This document shows positions 24,323 through 33,107 of a stretch of DNA of 55,681 bases, one piece after another; the first letter of the stretch is position 1, and the number at the start of each line of letters is the position of its first letter. The position numbers were made by a program, and so were the translations under genes. The notes beneath the pieces are model-generated. The model saw only the letters and a list, made by a program, of their open reading frames with translations, did no database searches and was not told the DNA's origin. This stretch comes from Microbacterium terregens (GTDB lineage: Bacteria > Pseudomonadota > Alphaproteobacteria > Sphingomonadales > Sphingomonadaceae), in NCBI RefSeq assembly GCF_027922045.1, contig NZ_BSEX01000006.1, forward strand, positions 866,709 to 922,389, in the 5' to 3' direction.

Positions 24323-24406
24323 GTATCCCGGCGCAGGCCGGGATCCAGAGCCCAGCAGTGCAACGGCCAGTGAGTCCCACCTGGACCCCGGCCTCCGCCG
24401 GGGTAC
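24323..24406. repeat. Family B and family A palindromes between ku and ligD
   Basis: A family B variant (TATCCCGGCGCAGGCCGGGAT then CCAG) lies at 24,323-24,350, and a family A unit (CCCACCTGG then ACCCCGGCCTCCGCCGGGGT) at 24,376-24,406. They separate ku from ligD, so the two genes may not be cotranscribed at equal levels even though they share orientation. Confidence 0.75.
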
Positions 24407-24448
24407 GGGATAGGCGGATCGCCGAGGCACCAACCGGAGGTGATCTGC

Positions 24449-26962
24449 GTGGCTGAAAAAGACCCCCTCGCCCTCTACAACGCCAAGCGCGACTTCAGCC
24501 GCACCGCAGAGCCGGCCGGCACGCTGGAGCCCGGCCACGGCAACCGCTTCATCGTCCAGAAGCACGACGCGACCCGCCTTCACTGGGACTTCCGCCTCGA
24601 ACTCGACGGCGTGCTCAAAAGCTGGGCGGTGACGCGCGGCCCCAGCCTCGATCCCGACCAGAAGCGACTGGCGGTGCGGACCGAAGACCATCCGCTCTCC
24701 TATGGCGACTTCGAAGGCACCATTCCCAAGGGCGAGTACGGCGGCGGCACGGTGATGCTGTGGGACGACGGCACCTGGGCGCCGATCAAAGGTAAGTCCG
24801 CCAAGGACCTGGAGAAGGGCCATCTCCACTTCGTCCTCGACGGCGAGCGGATGAAGGGCGAGTGGCTGCTGATCCGGCTGAAGCCGCGCGGCCGCGAGAA
24901 GAACGAGAACTGGCTGCTGCGCAAGATCGACGACGCGGAGGCCGGCGGCGCCGACACCCTGGTCGAAACCGCGCTCACCAGCGTGAAGACCGGCAGGACG
25001 ATGGACGAGATCGCCGCTGGCAAGAAGGCCGCGACCAAGCCCAAGGCAAAGGCCAAGCCGGCCGCCAAGACGGCCACCAAGGCCGCCGCCAGGCCCGAGC
25101 CCCGCGCCCCCGCCAAGTCCCGCGCGAAGACCGCGCAAGCCGGCAAGCGTCCCGCCTTCACCGAACCGCAGCTGTGCACGCTGGTCGACGCTGTGCCCGC
25201 CGGCAACAGCTGGCTGCACGAAGTGAAGTACGACGGCTATCGCGCGCTGGTCGCGATCGGCAAGGGCGGCCCCACCATCTACACCCGCAGCGGCCTCGAC
25301 TGGACGGCCAAGTTCCCCGGCATCGCCGAGGCCGCCGCCGCAATCCCCGCCGGCAGCGCCCTGATCGACGGCGAGATCGTCGCCTTCAAGGATGGCCGCC
25401 CCGACTTCTCGACGCTGCAGGAGGCGATCAGCAACGGCGGCGACATGGCCTTCTTCGCCTTCGACCTGCTCGAGGTGGACGGCGAGGACCTACGCGCCCT
25501 GCCCCAGGTGCAGCGCAAGGACCGGCTGCGCCCCCTCATCGAGAATGTCGACGCGCGGCTCCACTATTCCGAGCATGTCGTCGGCGCCGGCGAGAAGCTG
25601 TTCGAGGCGATGTGCCGGGAGGGCTATGAGGGCGTCGTCTCCAAGCGCGCCGACGCCCCCTATCGTGGCACCCGCTCCAAGGGCTGGCTCAAGACCAAGT
25701 GCATTCGCCGGCAGGAGTTCGTGATCGTCGGCTGGTCGCCCTCCACCGCCGCCAGCCGCGGCCTGCGCTCGCTGCTGCTGGCGGTGAACGGGCCCGACGG
25801 CCTGGTCTACGCCGGCAAGGTCGGCACCGGCTTCAACGCCGACACCATCGACGACCTGCGCGAGCGCCTCGACACCATCGCCACCAAGACGCCGCCGGTC
25901 TCCGTCCCCCGCGCGGCGGCGCGCGGCGCGCACTGGGTGAAGCCGAAGCTCGTCGCCGAAGTCGCCTTCGCCGAATTCACCGCCGAGCAGGTCATCCGCC
26001 ACGCGAGCTTCGTCGCCCTGCGCGAGGACAAGCGCCCGGAGGAAGTGGTCGCCGAAACGCCCGAGGCCGCGCCGGCGCGCGGCAAGGCCGAGGTGCCGAC
26101 TTCCTCGATCAAGATCACCAACCCGGACCGGGTGATCTTCCCCGAGGACGGCGCCACCAAGGGCGACCTCGCCACCTACATCGCCCAGGTCTCGCCAATC
26201 ATGCTGCCCTGGGTCGCCAACCGCCCGATCAGCCTGGTCCGCTGCCCCCAGGGGCGCGCCAAGCAATGCTTCTTCCAGAAGCACGACGCCGGCAGCTTCG
26301 GCGACCATGTCGACCATGTCGACATTCGCGAAAAGGACGGCTCGACCCAGCCCTATCTCTATGTCCGCGACCTCGATGGGCTGATGGCCTGTGTGCAGAT
26401 GGGCACGATCGAGTTCCACGGCTGGGGATCGCGCGCCGAGGATGTCGAGCGCCCCGACCGGCTGGTGTTTGACCTGGACCCCGATGAAGGCCTCGATTGG
26501 AAGGACGTCCAGCGCGCCGCCGAGGATCTGAAGCGCCACCTCGCCGACATGGGCCTCGCGAGCTTCCCGATGCTGTCGGGCGGCAAGGGCGTGCATGTCG
26601 TCGTCCCGCTCACCCCCCAGGCCGAATGGCCGGCGGTGAAGTCCTTTGCCGATCGCTTCGCCCGCGCCATGGCCGCCGCCGAGCCCGAGCGGTTCACCGC
26701 CACCATGTCGAAGGCCAAGCGCGTGGGCCGCATCTTCATCGACTGGCTGCGCAACCAGCGCGGCGCCACCGCCGTCATGCCGTACTCCGCGCGCGCCCGC
26801 CCCGGCGCCCATGTCGCAGCCCCGGTCAGCTGGGCCGAGTTCGGCGACATCGAAAGCCCCAAGCGCTTCTCGATCCACGATGCTGCCGAGCTGATCGAGC
26901 GCGCCAACGGCCGCGGCCTCGCCGGCTGGGGCATCGCCGACCAGCCCTTGCCCGATCTTTGA
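24449..26962 (+). CDS. ligD: Multifunctional DNA ligase LigD (PE-Lig-Pol)
   Basis: 837-aa NHEJ enzyme with three modules in the Pseudomonas order. The 3'-phosphoesterase comes first (HDATRLHWDFRLELDGVL, EDHPLSYGDFEGTIPKGEYGGG). A Lys/Ala-rich linker near residues 190-235 leads to the ATP-dependent ligase, with nucleophile K260 in EVKYDGYRA, IDGEIVAF and KTKCIRRQEFVIVGW. The primase-polymerase is last (KITNPDRVIFPEDGATKGDL, then DLDPDEGLDW and SGGKGVHVVVPL). With Ku it trims, fills and seals double-strand breaks. The start is GTG at 24,449, eight bases after GGAGG; an upstream GTG at 24,440 abuts that site. Confidence 0.96.
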   Translation: MAEKDPLALYNAKRDFSRTAEPAGTLEPGHGNRFIVQKHDATRLHWDFRLELDGVLKSWAVTRGPSLDPDQKRLAVRTEDHPLSYGDFEGTIPKGEYGGGTVMLWDDGTWAPIKGKSAKDLEKGHLHFVLDGERMKGEWLLIRLKPRGREKNENWLLRKIDDAEAGGADTLVETALTSVKTGRTMDEIAAGKKAATKPKAKAKPAAKTATKAAARPEPRAPAKSRAKTAQAGKRPAFTEPQLCTLVDAVPAGNSWLHEVKYDGYRALVAIGKGGPTIYTRSGLDWTAKFPGIAEAAAAIPAGSALIDGEIVAFKDGRPDFSTLQEAISNGGDMAFFAFDLLEVDGEDLRALPQVQRKDRLRPLIENVDARLHYSEHVVGAGEKLFEAMCREGYEGVVSKRADAPYRGTRSKGWLKTKCIRRQEFVIVGWSPSTAASRGLRSLLLAVNGPDGLVYAGKVGTGFNADTIDDLRERLDTIATKTPPVSVPRAAARGAHWVKPKLVAEVAFAEFTAEQVIRHASFVALREDKRPEEVVAETPEAAPARGKAEVPTSSIKITNPDRVIFPEDGATKGDLATYIAQVSPIMLPWVANRPISLVRCPQGRAKQCFFQKHDAGSFGDHVDHVDIREKDGSTQPYLYVRDLDGLMACVQMGTIEFHGWGSRAEDVERPDRLVFDLDPDEGLDWKDVQRAAEDLKRHLADMGLASFPMLSGGKGVHVVVPLTPQAEWPAVKSFADRFARAMAAAEPERFTATMSKAKRVGRIFIDWLRNQRGATAVMPYSARARPGAHVAAPVSWAEFGDIESPKRFSIHDAAELIERANGRGLAGWGIADQPLPDL

Positions 26963-27043
26963 CGGGGCACCCCGCCACCGCGAACGGTTGCGCTGCAGCA
27001 CGGATTATGGTCGACACCCTCCAGCTGCAACCGGAGTGTTGAA

Positions 27044-29530
27044 TTGGCGAGCCGCGCCCTAGCCAGCCTGTTCGACGCACGGACGATCGCCGGCCGCTGG
27101 GCCGCCGACTATTGCGCGCACGCGCCTGCGGGCGACGTGCTGTGCGACTCGGCGGACCGCGCCGCCTGGCTCGCGGCGCTGGAGGAGCTTGCCGCCACCA
27201 CCGGCGACTCGCTCGACCACGCCCGTGAACGCGCGCAGCGCCAGGCCGACGATGTCGGCCTCGGCCACCGCATGCCCGGTGAGAGCGAGGAGCGTCGCTG
27301 GCCGCTGTCGCCCGTTCCGCTGCTGATCGACAGCGACGCGTGGCAGGGCATCGCCGCCGGCATCGCCGAACGCGCCGAGCTGGTCGAGGCGGTGACCGCC
27401 GATCTCTACGGCCCCGGGCGGCTGGTGTCGGAGGGGGCGATTCCCGCCGCGCTGGTCACCGGCAGCCCCTTGTTCCTGCGGCCGATGGTCGGGGTGACCC
27501 CGCCGGGTGGCCACCATCTCCATTTCTTTGCTGCCGACCTCTGCCGCGACGCGGACGGGCGCTGGCGCGTCCTCGCCGATCATCTGCGCGCGCCGGTGGG
27601 CGCCGGCTATGCACTGGAGAACCGGCTGGCGATCGCGCGCACGCTGGGGGGCCTGCAGGGCCGGCTCAACGTCCGCCGACACGCCCCCTTCTTTGCCGCC
27701 ATGCGCGACGGCCTCGCCGCCACTTGCCGCCGCAGCGAACCGCGCATCGGCCTGCTCACCCCCGGCCGGCTTAACCCCAGCTATGCCGAGCAGGCGCATC
27801 TCGCGCGCTATCTGGGCTTCCTGCTGGTCGAAGGCGCCGACCTCGCCGTCCGCGACGACCGGCTCTACGTCCGCACCATCGCCGGGCTGAAGCGGATCGA
27901 CGCGCTGTGCCGCCGGGTCGATCCCCGCCTGCTCGATCCGCTCGCCTTCGACGCCAGCTCGACGATCGGCGTGCCGGGTCTCGTCGACGCGATGGCAGCC
28001 GGCAACGTCGTCGTCGCCAACGCGCCGGGGGCGGGCATGCTCGAGGCACCCGCCTTTTCCGCCTTCCTGCCCGCGCTCGCACAGCGGCTGAACGGCGCCC
28101 CGCTCCAGCTTCCCAACATCGCCACCTGGTGGTGCGGCCAGCCGGCCGAGCGCGCGCACGTGCTCGCCAACCTCGATCAGATGGTGGTGGCACCCGCCTT
28201 CGGCCCCGCCCCGCTCGGCCTTCCGGGCGGGGGCCCGGTGCTCGGTGCCGATCTCGATGCCGACGCGCGCCGGCTCCTGGCCGAGGACATGGCGCGCCGG
28301 CCGCAGGACTATGTCGGCCAGGAAGCGGTCTGCCTCTCGACCATGCCCTTTGCCGAGGGGGAGCGGCTCGCCCCGCGGCCGTTCACCCTCCGCGTCTTCG
28401 CCGCGCGCGACGCGGACGGCCGGTGGGCGGTGCTTCCCGGCGGCTTCGCGCGCCTGGGCGGTGAGCCGGATACCCGCGCGACCGTGATGGGCGAGGGAAG
28501 CTGGTCCGCCGACGTCTGCGTCCACGGCGCCGATCCGGTGCTCCCCGTCTCGCTCCTGCCCGTCGCCGGCGCGGTCGAGCTGCGCCGCAATCCCGGCACC
28601 CTGCCCAGCCGGGTCGCCGACAATCTCTTCTGGCTCGGCCGCTACCTGGAACGCGGCGAGGCGCTGCTGGGCGCGACCCGCGTGCTGCTCGGCCATTCGA
28701 TCAGCGCCGACACCGGCGCCGCACTCGCCGACGAGACCGTCGCGCGGCTGGTCGCGCTGATCGCCGACGCAGGTGCCGCCCCTGCGCCTGCCGGTCGCCG
28801 CCGCCGCGAGCTCGTCGAGTTCGCCCGCATCGCGATCGACGGCACCGAGGGCCAGTGGCACAACGTCCGCCAGATCAACCGGCTGGCCGCCGGCATCGGC
28901 GCCATCTCGCGCGATCGACTGTCGGCGGACATGATGCGCCTGCTCGACGCGCCCCACCCCAGCCGCGGGGGGCTGCTCGACCGTGCCGGCTCGCTCCAGC
29001 GCCGCTACGCCGCCTTGGCCGGACTCTCGGCCGAGCACATGGCGCGCACCGACGCCTGGCGCTTCCACGATCTCGGCCGGCGGCTGGAGCGGGCGCTCGC
29101 GATCACCCGCGCGCTTCGCACCTTTGCCGGCTGCGAGGCGACCTCGGACGACCTCTCCACGCTGCTGGACCTCGCCGACAGCCAGATCAGCTATCGCCAG
29201 CGCTATCTCACCAGCTTCGGGCGCCTGCCCGTGCTGGACCTGGTCGCGCTCGACCCCGGCAACCCGCGCGCCATCGCCTTCCAGGTGGGGGCGATCGCCG
29301 ATCATCTCGCCCGGCTACCCGTGCTGTCCGACTCCGGCATCGCCGAACCGCAGCAGGCACTCGCGACCGCGGTGCAGGCGATGGTCACTACCGCCACCGC
29401 CGCCAGCCTCGACCCGGCCGCCATAGGCGCACTGGAGGCCAGGCTCATGGACCTCTCCGACGCGATCGCCGCGCGCTATTTCCTCCAGGGGGCCGAGCCG
29501 TTGCGCGGCTCCGGGCTGACGCTCGCATGA
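27044..29530 (+). CDS. Circularly permuted ATP-grasp / alpha-E fusion protein
   Basis: 828-aa protein. The first ~480 residues are a circularly permuted ATP-grasp (DUF404/DUF407 type): RWPLSPVPLLIDSDAW, then LTPGRLNPSYAEQAHLARYLGFLLVEG, LRTI-like YVRTIAGLKRID, and a late PRPFTLRVFAARDADG. Residues from about 525 are a DUF403/alpha-E helical domain (LPSRVADNLFWLGRYLERGEALL, RRLERALAITRALR, YRQRYLTSFGRLPVLDL). In many bacteria these are separate genes. Family analysis links them to a predicted amide-ligase/peptide-modification system with a transglutaminase; no reaction is proven. The TTG start at 27,044 has GGAG eight bases upstream and follows an 11-codon ORF by one base. It overlaps or abuts the transglutaminase gene. 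Confidence 0.88.
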   Translation: MASRALASLFDARTIAGRWAADYCAHAPAGDVLCDSADRAAWLAALEELAATTGDSLDHARERAQRQADDVGLGHRMPGESEERRWPLSPVPLLIDSDAWQGIAAGIAERAELVEAVTADLYGPGRLVSEGAIPAALVTGSPLFLRPMVGVTPPGGHHLHFFAADLCRDADGRWRVLADHLRAPVGAGYALENRLAIARTLGGLQGRLNVRRHAPFFAAMRDGLAATCRRSEPRIGLLTPGRLNPSYAEQAHLARYLGFLLVEGADLAVRDDRLYVRTIAGLKRIDALCRRVDPRLLDPLAFDASSTIGVPGLVDAMAAGNVVVANAPGAGMLEAPAFSAFLPALAQRLNGAPLQLPNIATWWCGQPAERAHVLANLDQMVVAPAFGPAPLGLPGGGPVLGADLDADARRLLAEDMARRPQDYVGQEAVCLSTMPFAEGERLAPRPFTLRVFAARDADGRWAVLPGGFARLGGEPDTRATVMGEGSWSADVCVHGADPVLPVSLLPVAGAVELRRNPGTLPSRVADNLFWLGRYLERGEALLGATRVLLGHSISADTGAALADETVARLVALIADAGAAPAPAGRRRRELVEFARIAIDGTEGQWHNVRQINRLAAGIGAISRDRLSADMMRLLDAPHPSRGGLLDRAGSLQRRYAALAGLSAEHMARTDAWRFHDLGRRLERALAITRALRTFAGCEATSDDLSTLLDLADSQISYRQRYLTSFGRLPVLDLVALDPGNPRAIAFQVGAIADHLARLPVLSDSGIAEPQQALATAVQAMVTTATAASLDPAAIGALEARLMDLSDAIAARYFLQGAEPLRGSGLTLA

Positions 29531-30411
29531 TGCGCTACGCCATCCGGCATGTGACCCGCTTCGAATATGCCGATGCGGCGGGCTTCGCGCGGTGCAACCT
29601 CCGGCTCAAGCCGATCCTCTGGTCCGGCCAGACGCTCGACGACTATCACCTCTCCGTGGAGCCGGGCGGCGAGATCGCCCCCGCACGCGCGCAGGCAGGG
29701 CTCGCCAACGTCATGCGGCTGGTGGTCGAAAAGCCGGAGCGGGAGCTCACCATCGAAAGCCGCGCGCTGATGACGGTCGACCGGCCGCTGCCGATGCCCG
29801 CCGCCGACGACCCGACCCTGGCAGAGATCGCCGCCTGGGCGCGCGACAGCCGCGACGTCGGCCCGGCGAGCCCCGCCAGCTACCTCTTTCCTTCCCCCCA
29901 TATCCCGCTCGATCGCAACATCGGCGCCTGGTGCGCGGAGGAGCTCGATCCGGACCGCGGCGCCCTGGAGGCGGCGATCGCGCTTGCCCAGCGCATCCAG
30001 CGCGAGTTCGCCTTCGACACCACCGCCACGCTGGTCGACACGCCCCCGCACGTCGCCTTTGCCCAGCGCGGCGGCGTCTGCCAGGATTTCGCGCAGATCA
30101 TGATCTCGGGCCTCCGCGCCGCCGGGCTGCCGGCCGCCTATGCCTCGGGCTACCTGCGCACGCTTCCCCCGCCGGGCGCGCCGCGGCTGGTGGGGGCGGA
30201 CGCGACCCACGCCTGGGTGCTGCTGTGGTGCGGCGACCGCCTCGGCTGGATCGGGGTCGATCCGACCAACGGCATCTGGATGGCGAACGACCATGTTATC
30301 GTGGCCGTCGGCCGCGACTATCCAGAGATCGCGCCCATCGACGGCGTGGTGCTGGGGTCGGGCGCCCAAACCATGTCCGTCTCGGTAGACGTCGCGCCGA
30401 TCGAGGACTGA
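29530..30411 (+). CDS. Transglutaminase-like cysteine peptidase family protein
   Basis: 293-aa protein with the N-terminal beta-strand domain typical of bacterial transglutaminase-like enzymes (MRYAIRHVTRFEYADAAGFARCNLRL) and a papain-like core. The catalytic triad is visible: C184 in RGGVCQDFAQIMI, H227 in ATHAWVLLW, and D244 in WIGVDPTNG. It may act as a peptidase or amidase rather than a cross-linker. Start codons ATGATG at 29,527 and 29,530 both overlap the stop of the ATP-grasp/alpha-E gene, so translation is coupled and the two proteins probably work on the same substrate. It converges on the DUF4197 gene. Confidence 0.9.
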   Translation: MRYAIRHVTRFEYADAAGFARCNLRLKPILWSGQTLDDYHLSVEPGGEIAPARAQAGLANVMRLVVEKPERELTIESRALMTVDRPLPMPAADDPTLAEIAAWARDSRDVGPASPASYLFPSPHIPLDRNIGAWCAEELDPDRGALEAAIALAQRIQREFAFDTTATLVDTPPHVAFAQRGGVCQDFAQIMISGLRAAGLPAAYASGYLRTLPPPGAPRLVGADATHAWVLLWCGDRLGWIGVDPTNGIWMANDHVIVAVGRDYPEIAPIDGVVLGSGAQTMSVSVDVAPIED

Positions 30412-30420
30412 AGGCGCGCC

Positions 30421-31110
30421 TCAGCGCACCAGCGCGCTTCCCGTCAGCAGCGCGATCAGCGCCGGGTCCCGCGTGCTGCGCGGATCGGCACGGATCGCGG
30501 ATTCCTCGCGCCCGATCGCCCGGAAGATCGCCTGCCCCGCCTGCTCCGCGCCGGTGCGTGCCAGCGCCATATAGTCGATGCCGGTGCGCGCACCCGCCAC
30601 CGCAGTCAGGATCTCCAGAGCGTCTGATCGCAGGCCGGTCGAGAATTCGGGGAACATCGCCTCCACCAGCGCGCCGCCCACCTGCCGCTGCAGCAGGTCG
30701 GTCGCCGCCGTCGGGCCGCCGCGCAGGATCGCGATCGCGTCCGTGACGGTCATCGACCGGATCGAATCGAGCACCACCGGCGTCGCCCGCTCGGCCGCGT
30801 CCACCGCCACGTCGTTCAGCGCCATCGCCACCCGGCTGCGCACCGCATTGGTCCGCAGCAGCGCGCCCAGCACGTCGTTGCCGCCGGTGTCGGGCAGCGT
30901 CAGCCGCGTCAGCTGGTCGTCATAGAAGCCGCCGGGCTCCGTCAGCCGGGCAAAGGCGCGCTGGCTCGACAGCGTCAGCAGCCGCCGCACGCCCTCCTCC
31001 ACGCCATAGCTTCCCAGCGTCGTGGCACAGCCCGGCAGGGCAAGCAGCGGCAGCAGCAGCGCGGACTGGACGAGCAGGCGGCGGCGGGCGGGGGAAGCGC
31101 AGGCGGTCAT
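30421..31110 (-). CDS. DUF4197 lipoprotein
   Basis: 229-aa exported protein. The N-terminus is basic, then hydrophobic (LLVQSALLLPLLALPGC) ending in a lipobox with cysteine at residue 28, so it is likely a lipoprotein. The body matches DUF4197: VRRLLTLSSQRAFARLTEPGGFYDD, LTLPDT, a helical MALNDVAVDAAE, SIRSMTVTDAIAILRGGPTAATDLL and MFPEFS. Its function is unknown; DUF4197 proteins are usually single secreted or outer-membrane-linked proteins. It is divergent from the cbpA-aroC operon with about 95 bases between them. Confidence 0.8.
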   Translation of the reverse strand: MTACASPARRRLLVQSALLLPLLALPGCATTLGSYGVEEGVRRLLTLSSQRAFARLTEPGGFYDDQLTRLTLPDTGGNDVLGALLRTNAVRSRVAMALNDVAVDAAERATPVVLDSIRSMTVTDAIAILRGGPTAATDLLQRQVGGALVEAMFPEFSTGLRSDALEILTAVAGARTGIDYMALARTGAEQAGQAIFRAIGREESAIRADPRSTRDPALIALLTGSALVR

Positions 31111-31206
31111 GGCCTGCGAAACGGGTGCGCCCCGGCTTCGTTCCGCTCCGGAAATGGATGCCGTGCCCCCATTGCCGCCGCGCCCTGCACCGCCTAGCTA
31201 ACGGGC

Positions 31207-32136
31207 ATGGCAGACCCTTACGCAACCCTGGGCGTAGCCCGCGACGCGAGCGAAGCGGACATCAAGAAGGCGTATCGTACGCTCGCGAAGGAGCTGCACC
31301 CCGACCGGAACAAGGACAATCCCAACGCCGCCGAGCGCTTCAGCCAGGTGACCCAGGCCTATGACCTGCTCACCGACAAGGACAAGCGCGCCCGGTTCGA
31401 TCGCGGCGAGATCGACGGCGACGGCAATCCCACCGCGCCCTTCGGCTTCGGCGGCGGCGGCCCCCGGCCGGGCGGCGGCGGGCGCACCCAGTTCGACTTC
31501 GGCGGCGGCGGCGATGCCGGCGGCTTCGAGGATCTGTTCGAGGGGCTGTTCGGCGGCGGCCAGCGTGGTGGCGGCGGCTTCGGCGGCGGCAGCTTCGGCC
31601 GGCGCCAGGCGCCCAAGGGCGCCAACGTCCCCTATCGCCTCGCGGTCTCCTTCACCGATGCCGCGACGCTCAGCCCGCAGCGCATCATGCTGCGCGACGG
31701 CAAGACCATCGACCTGAAGCTTCCGGCCGGCCTCGAAAGCGGCACCCAGATGCGCCTCGCGGGCAAGGGCGATCCGGGCCCTGGCGGCGCCGGCGACGCG
31801 ATCGTCACCATCGAGGTGCAGCCCGACCGCTTCTTCACCCGCGACGGCGACGACGTGCGGCTCGACCTGCCGATCAGCCTGGCAGAGGCGGTGCTGGGCG
31901 GCGAGGTGCGCGTGCCCACCGTCGAGGGCGCGGTGATGCTGAAGGTGCCCAAGGGCTCGACCTCGGGCAAGGTGCTGCGCCTCAAGGGCCGCGGCTTCCA
32001 CAAGAAGGGCGGCGGTCGCGGCGACCAGCTGGTGACGCTGATGGTGGACCTGCCGGTCGGCGACGACGCGCTGGTCGAGTTCGTGCAGGGCTGGCCCGGC
32101 CGCGACCAGGATCCCCGGTCGAAGCTCGGCCTGTGA
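31207..32136 (+). CDS. CbpA-type DnaJ (type II Hsp40) co-chaperone
   Basis: 309-aa J-domain protein. The J domain (MADPYATLGVARDASEADIKKAYR) carries HPD at residues 31-33, which stimulates DnaK. A long Gly/Phe-rich linker (about residues 75-135) follows, with no CxxCxGxG zinc fingers, then the two C-terminal substrate-binding beta domains (GKTIDLKLPAGLESGTQMRLAGKG, RDGDDVRLDLPISLAEAVLGGEV). That layout is CbpA/type II Hsp40, not canonical DnaJ. It is the first gene of a five-gene chain; its TGA overlaps the next GTG by four bases (GTGA). Confidence 0.9.
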   Translation: MADPYATLGVARDASEADIKKAYRTLAKELHPDRNKDNPNAAERFSQVTQAYDLLTDKDKRARFDRGEIDGDGNPTAPFGFGGGGPRPGGGGRTQFDFGGGGDAGGFEDLFEGLFGGGQRGGGGFGGGSFGRRQAPKGANVPYRLAVSFTDAATLSPQRIMLRDGKTIDLKLPAGLESGTQMRLAGKGDPGPGGAGDAIVTIEVQPDRFFTRDGDDVRLDLPISLAEAVLGGEVRVPTVEGAVMLKVPKGSTSGKVLRLKGRGFHKKGGGRGDQLVTLMVDLPVGDDALVEFVQGWPGRDQDPRSKLGL

Positions 32137-33107
32137 GTGATCCCCGCGCCGGCTCCGACCTTCCGGTCGGCGCGGTTTCCCCCGAAAGCCCGGAGGCACG
32201 GCGGCACCGCCGCGCGCCGCTCCTGTCGCGCATGGGGCTGAGCGAGCGGGTGATCGAGATCGTCCGCCGGGTCGCGGTCGGCACCTATACCGACGGCTTC
32301 ACCCACGCCGGCAACCTCGCCTATCTCTCGCTCGTCACCCTGTTCCCCTTCTTCATCGTGGCGGCTGCGGTCGCGCGGCTGGTGGGGCGCACCGGCGATG
32401 GCGTTCACGCGGTCGAGGCGTTCCTGCGCACCGTCCCGCCCGAAGTTGCAAGCGTGCTCGAAAAGCCGATCCTGGACGTGCTCCAGGCGCGCTCGGGCTC
32501 GCTCCTGTGGCTGGGCGCGCTGGTCGGGCTGTGGACCACCACCGGCTTCATCGAGACGGTGCGCTCGATCCTGCGCCAGGCCTATGGCATCCCCTTCAGC
32601 CGGCCGTTCTGGGAATATCGCCTGGGCTCGATCGGCCTGATCGTCGGCTCGGTGATCCTGGCGATGGCGGCGTTCAGCTTTCAGGTGGCGCTCCTGGGCG
32701 TCGAGCAGTTCATCCTGCGCGTGATGCCCTTCCTGACCGACACGGCGCGCATCCTCTCGGTCGCGCGGCTCGCGCCGGCGGTCGCGCTGTTCGTCGCGCT
32801 CTACATGCTCTTCTACACCCTCACCCCCAGCAAGTATCGCTACAGCAAGTGCCCCAAATGGCCGGGTGCGGCGCTGACGGCCGGCTGGTGGCTGGGCACC
32901 ACCGCGCTGCTGCCGCTGTCGCTCGACTTGCTCGGGGGCTATGATCTCACCTACGGGAGCCTGGCAGGCGTCATGATCGCGCTGATCTTCTTCTTCGTCG
33001 TGGGGTTGGGGGTGGTCGTCGGCGCAGAGTTGAACGCGGCGCTGGCGGAAACCCCCGAAGCGGGGCTAGAGGAGCCGGCCGAGTTGAAGGAGGATACAGC
33101 GGCGTGA
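32133..33107 (+). CDS. YihY/UPF0761 family inner membrane protein
   Basis: 324-aa membrane protein of the YihY (formerly BrkB/'RNase BN') family. About six membrane helices are visible, starting after FTHAGNLAYLSLVTLFPFFIVAAAV; further landmarks are GLWTTTGFIETVRSILRQAYG, PSKYRYSKCPKWPGAALTAGWWLG and YGSLAGVMIALIFFFVVGLGVVVGAELNAAL. The physiological role is unknown; export or lipid-related functions have been suggested for the family. The start GTG lies within GTGA at 32,133-32,136, overlapping the cbpA stop, and its own stop overlaps fabI in the same way. Confidence 0.9.
   Translation: MSDPRAGSDLPVGAVSPESPEARRHRRAPLLSRMGLSERVIEIVRRVAVGTYTDGFTHAGNLAYLSLVTLFPFFIVAAAVARLVGRTGDGVHAVEAFLRTVPPEVASVLEKPILDVLQARSGSLLWLGALVGLWTTTGFIETVRSILRQAYGIPFSRPFWEYRLGSIGLIVGSVILAMAAFSFQVALLGVEQFILRVMPFLTDTARILSVARLAPAVALFVALYMLFYTLTPSKYRYSKCPKWPGAALTAGWWLGTTALLPLSLDLLGGYDLTYGSLAGVMIALIFFFVVGLGVVVGAELNAALAETPEAGLEEPAELKEDTAA

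Noticed and set aside
27059..29305. Minus-strand frame of about 750 codons opposite the ATP-grasp/alpha-E gene
   Set aside because: It is an antisense shadow with no domain or start context; the plus strand carries clear family motifs.
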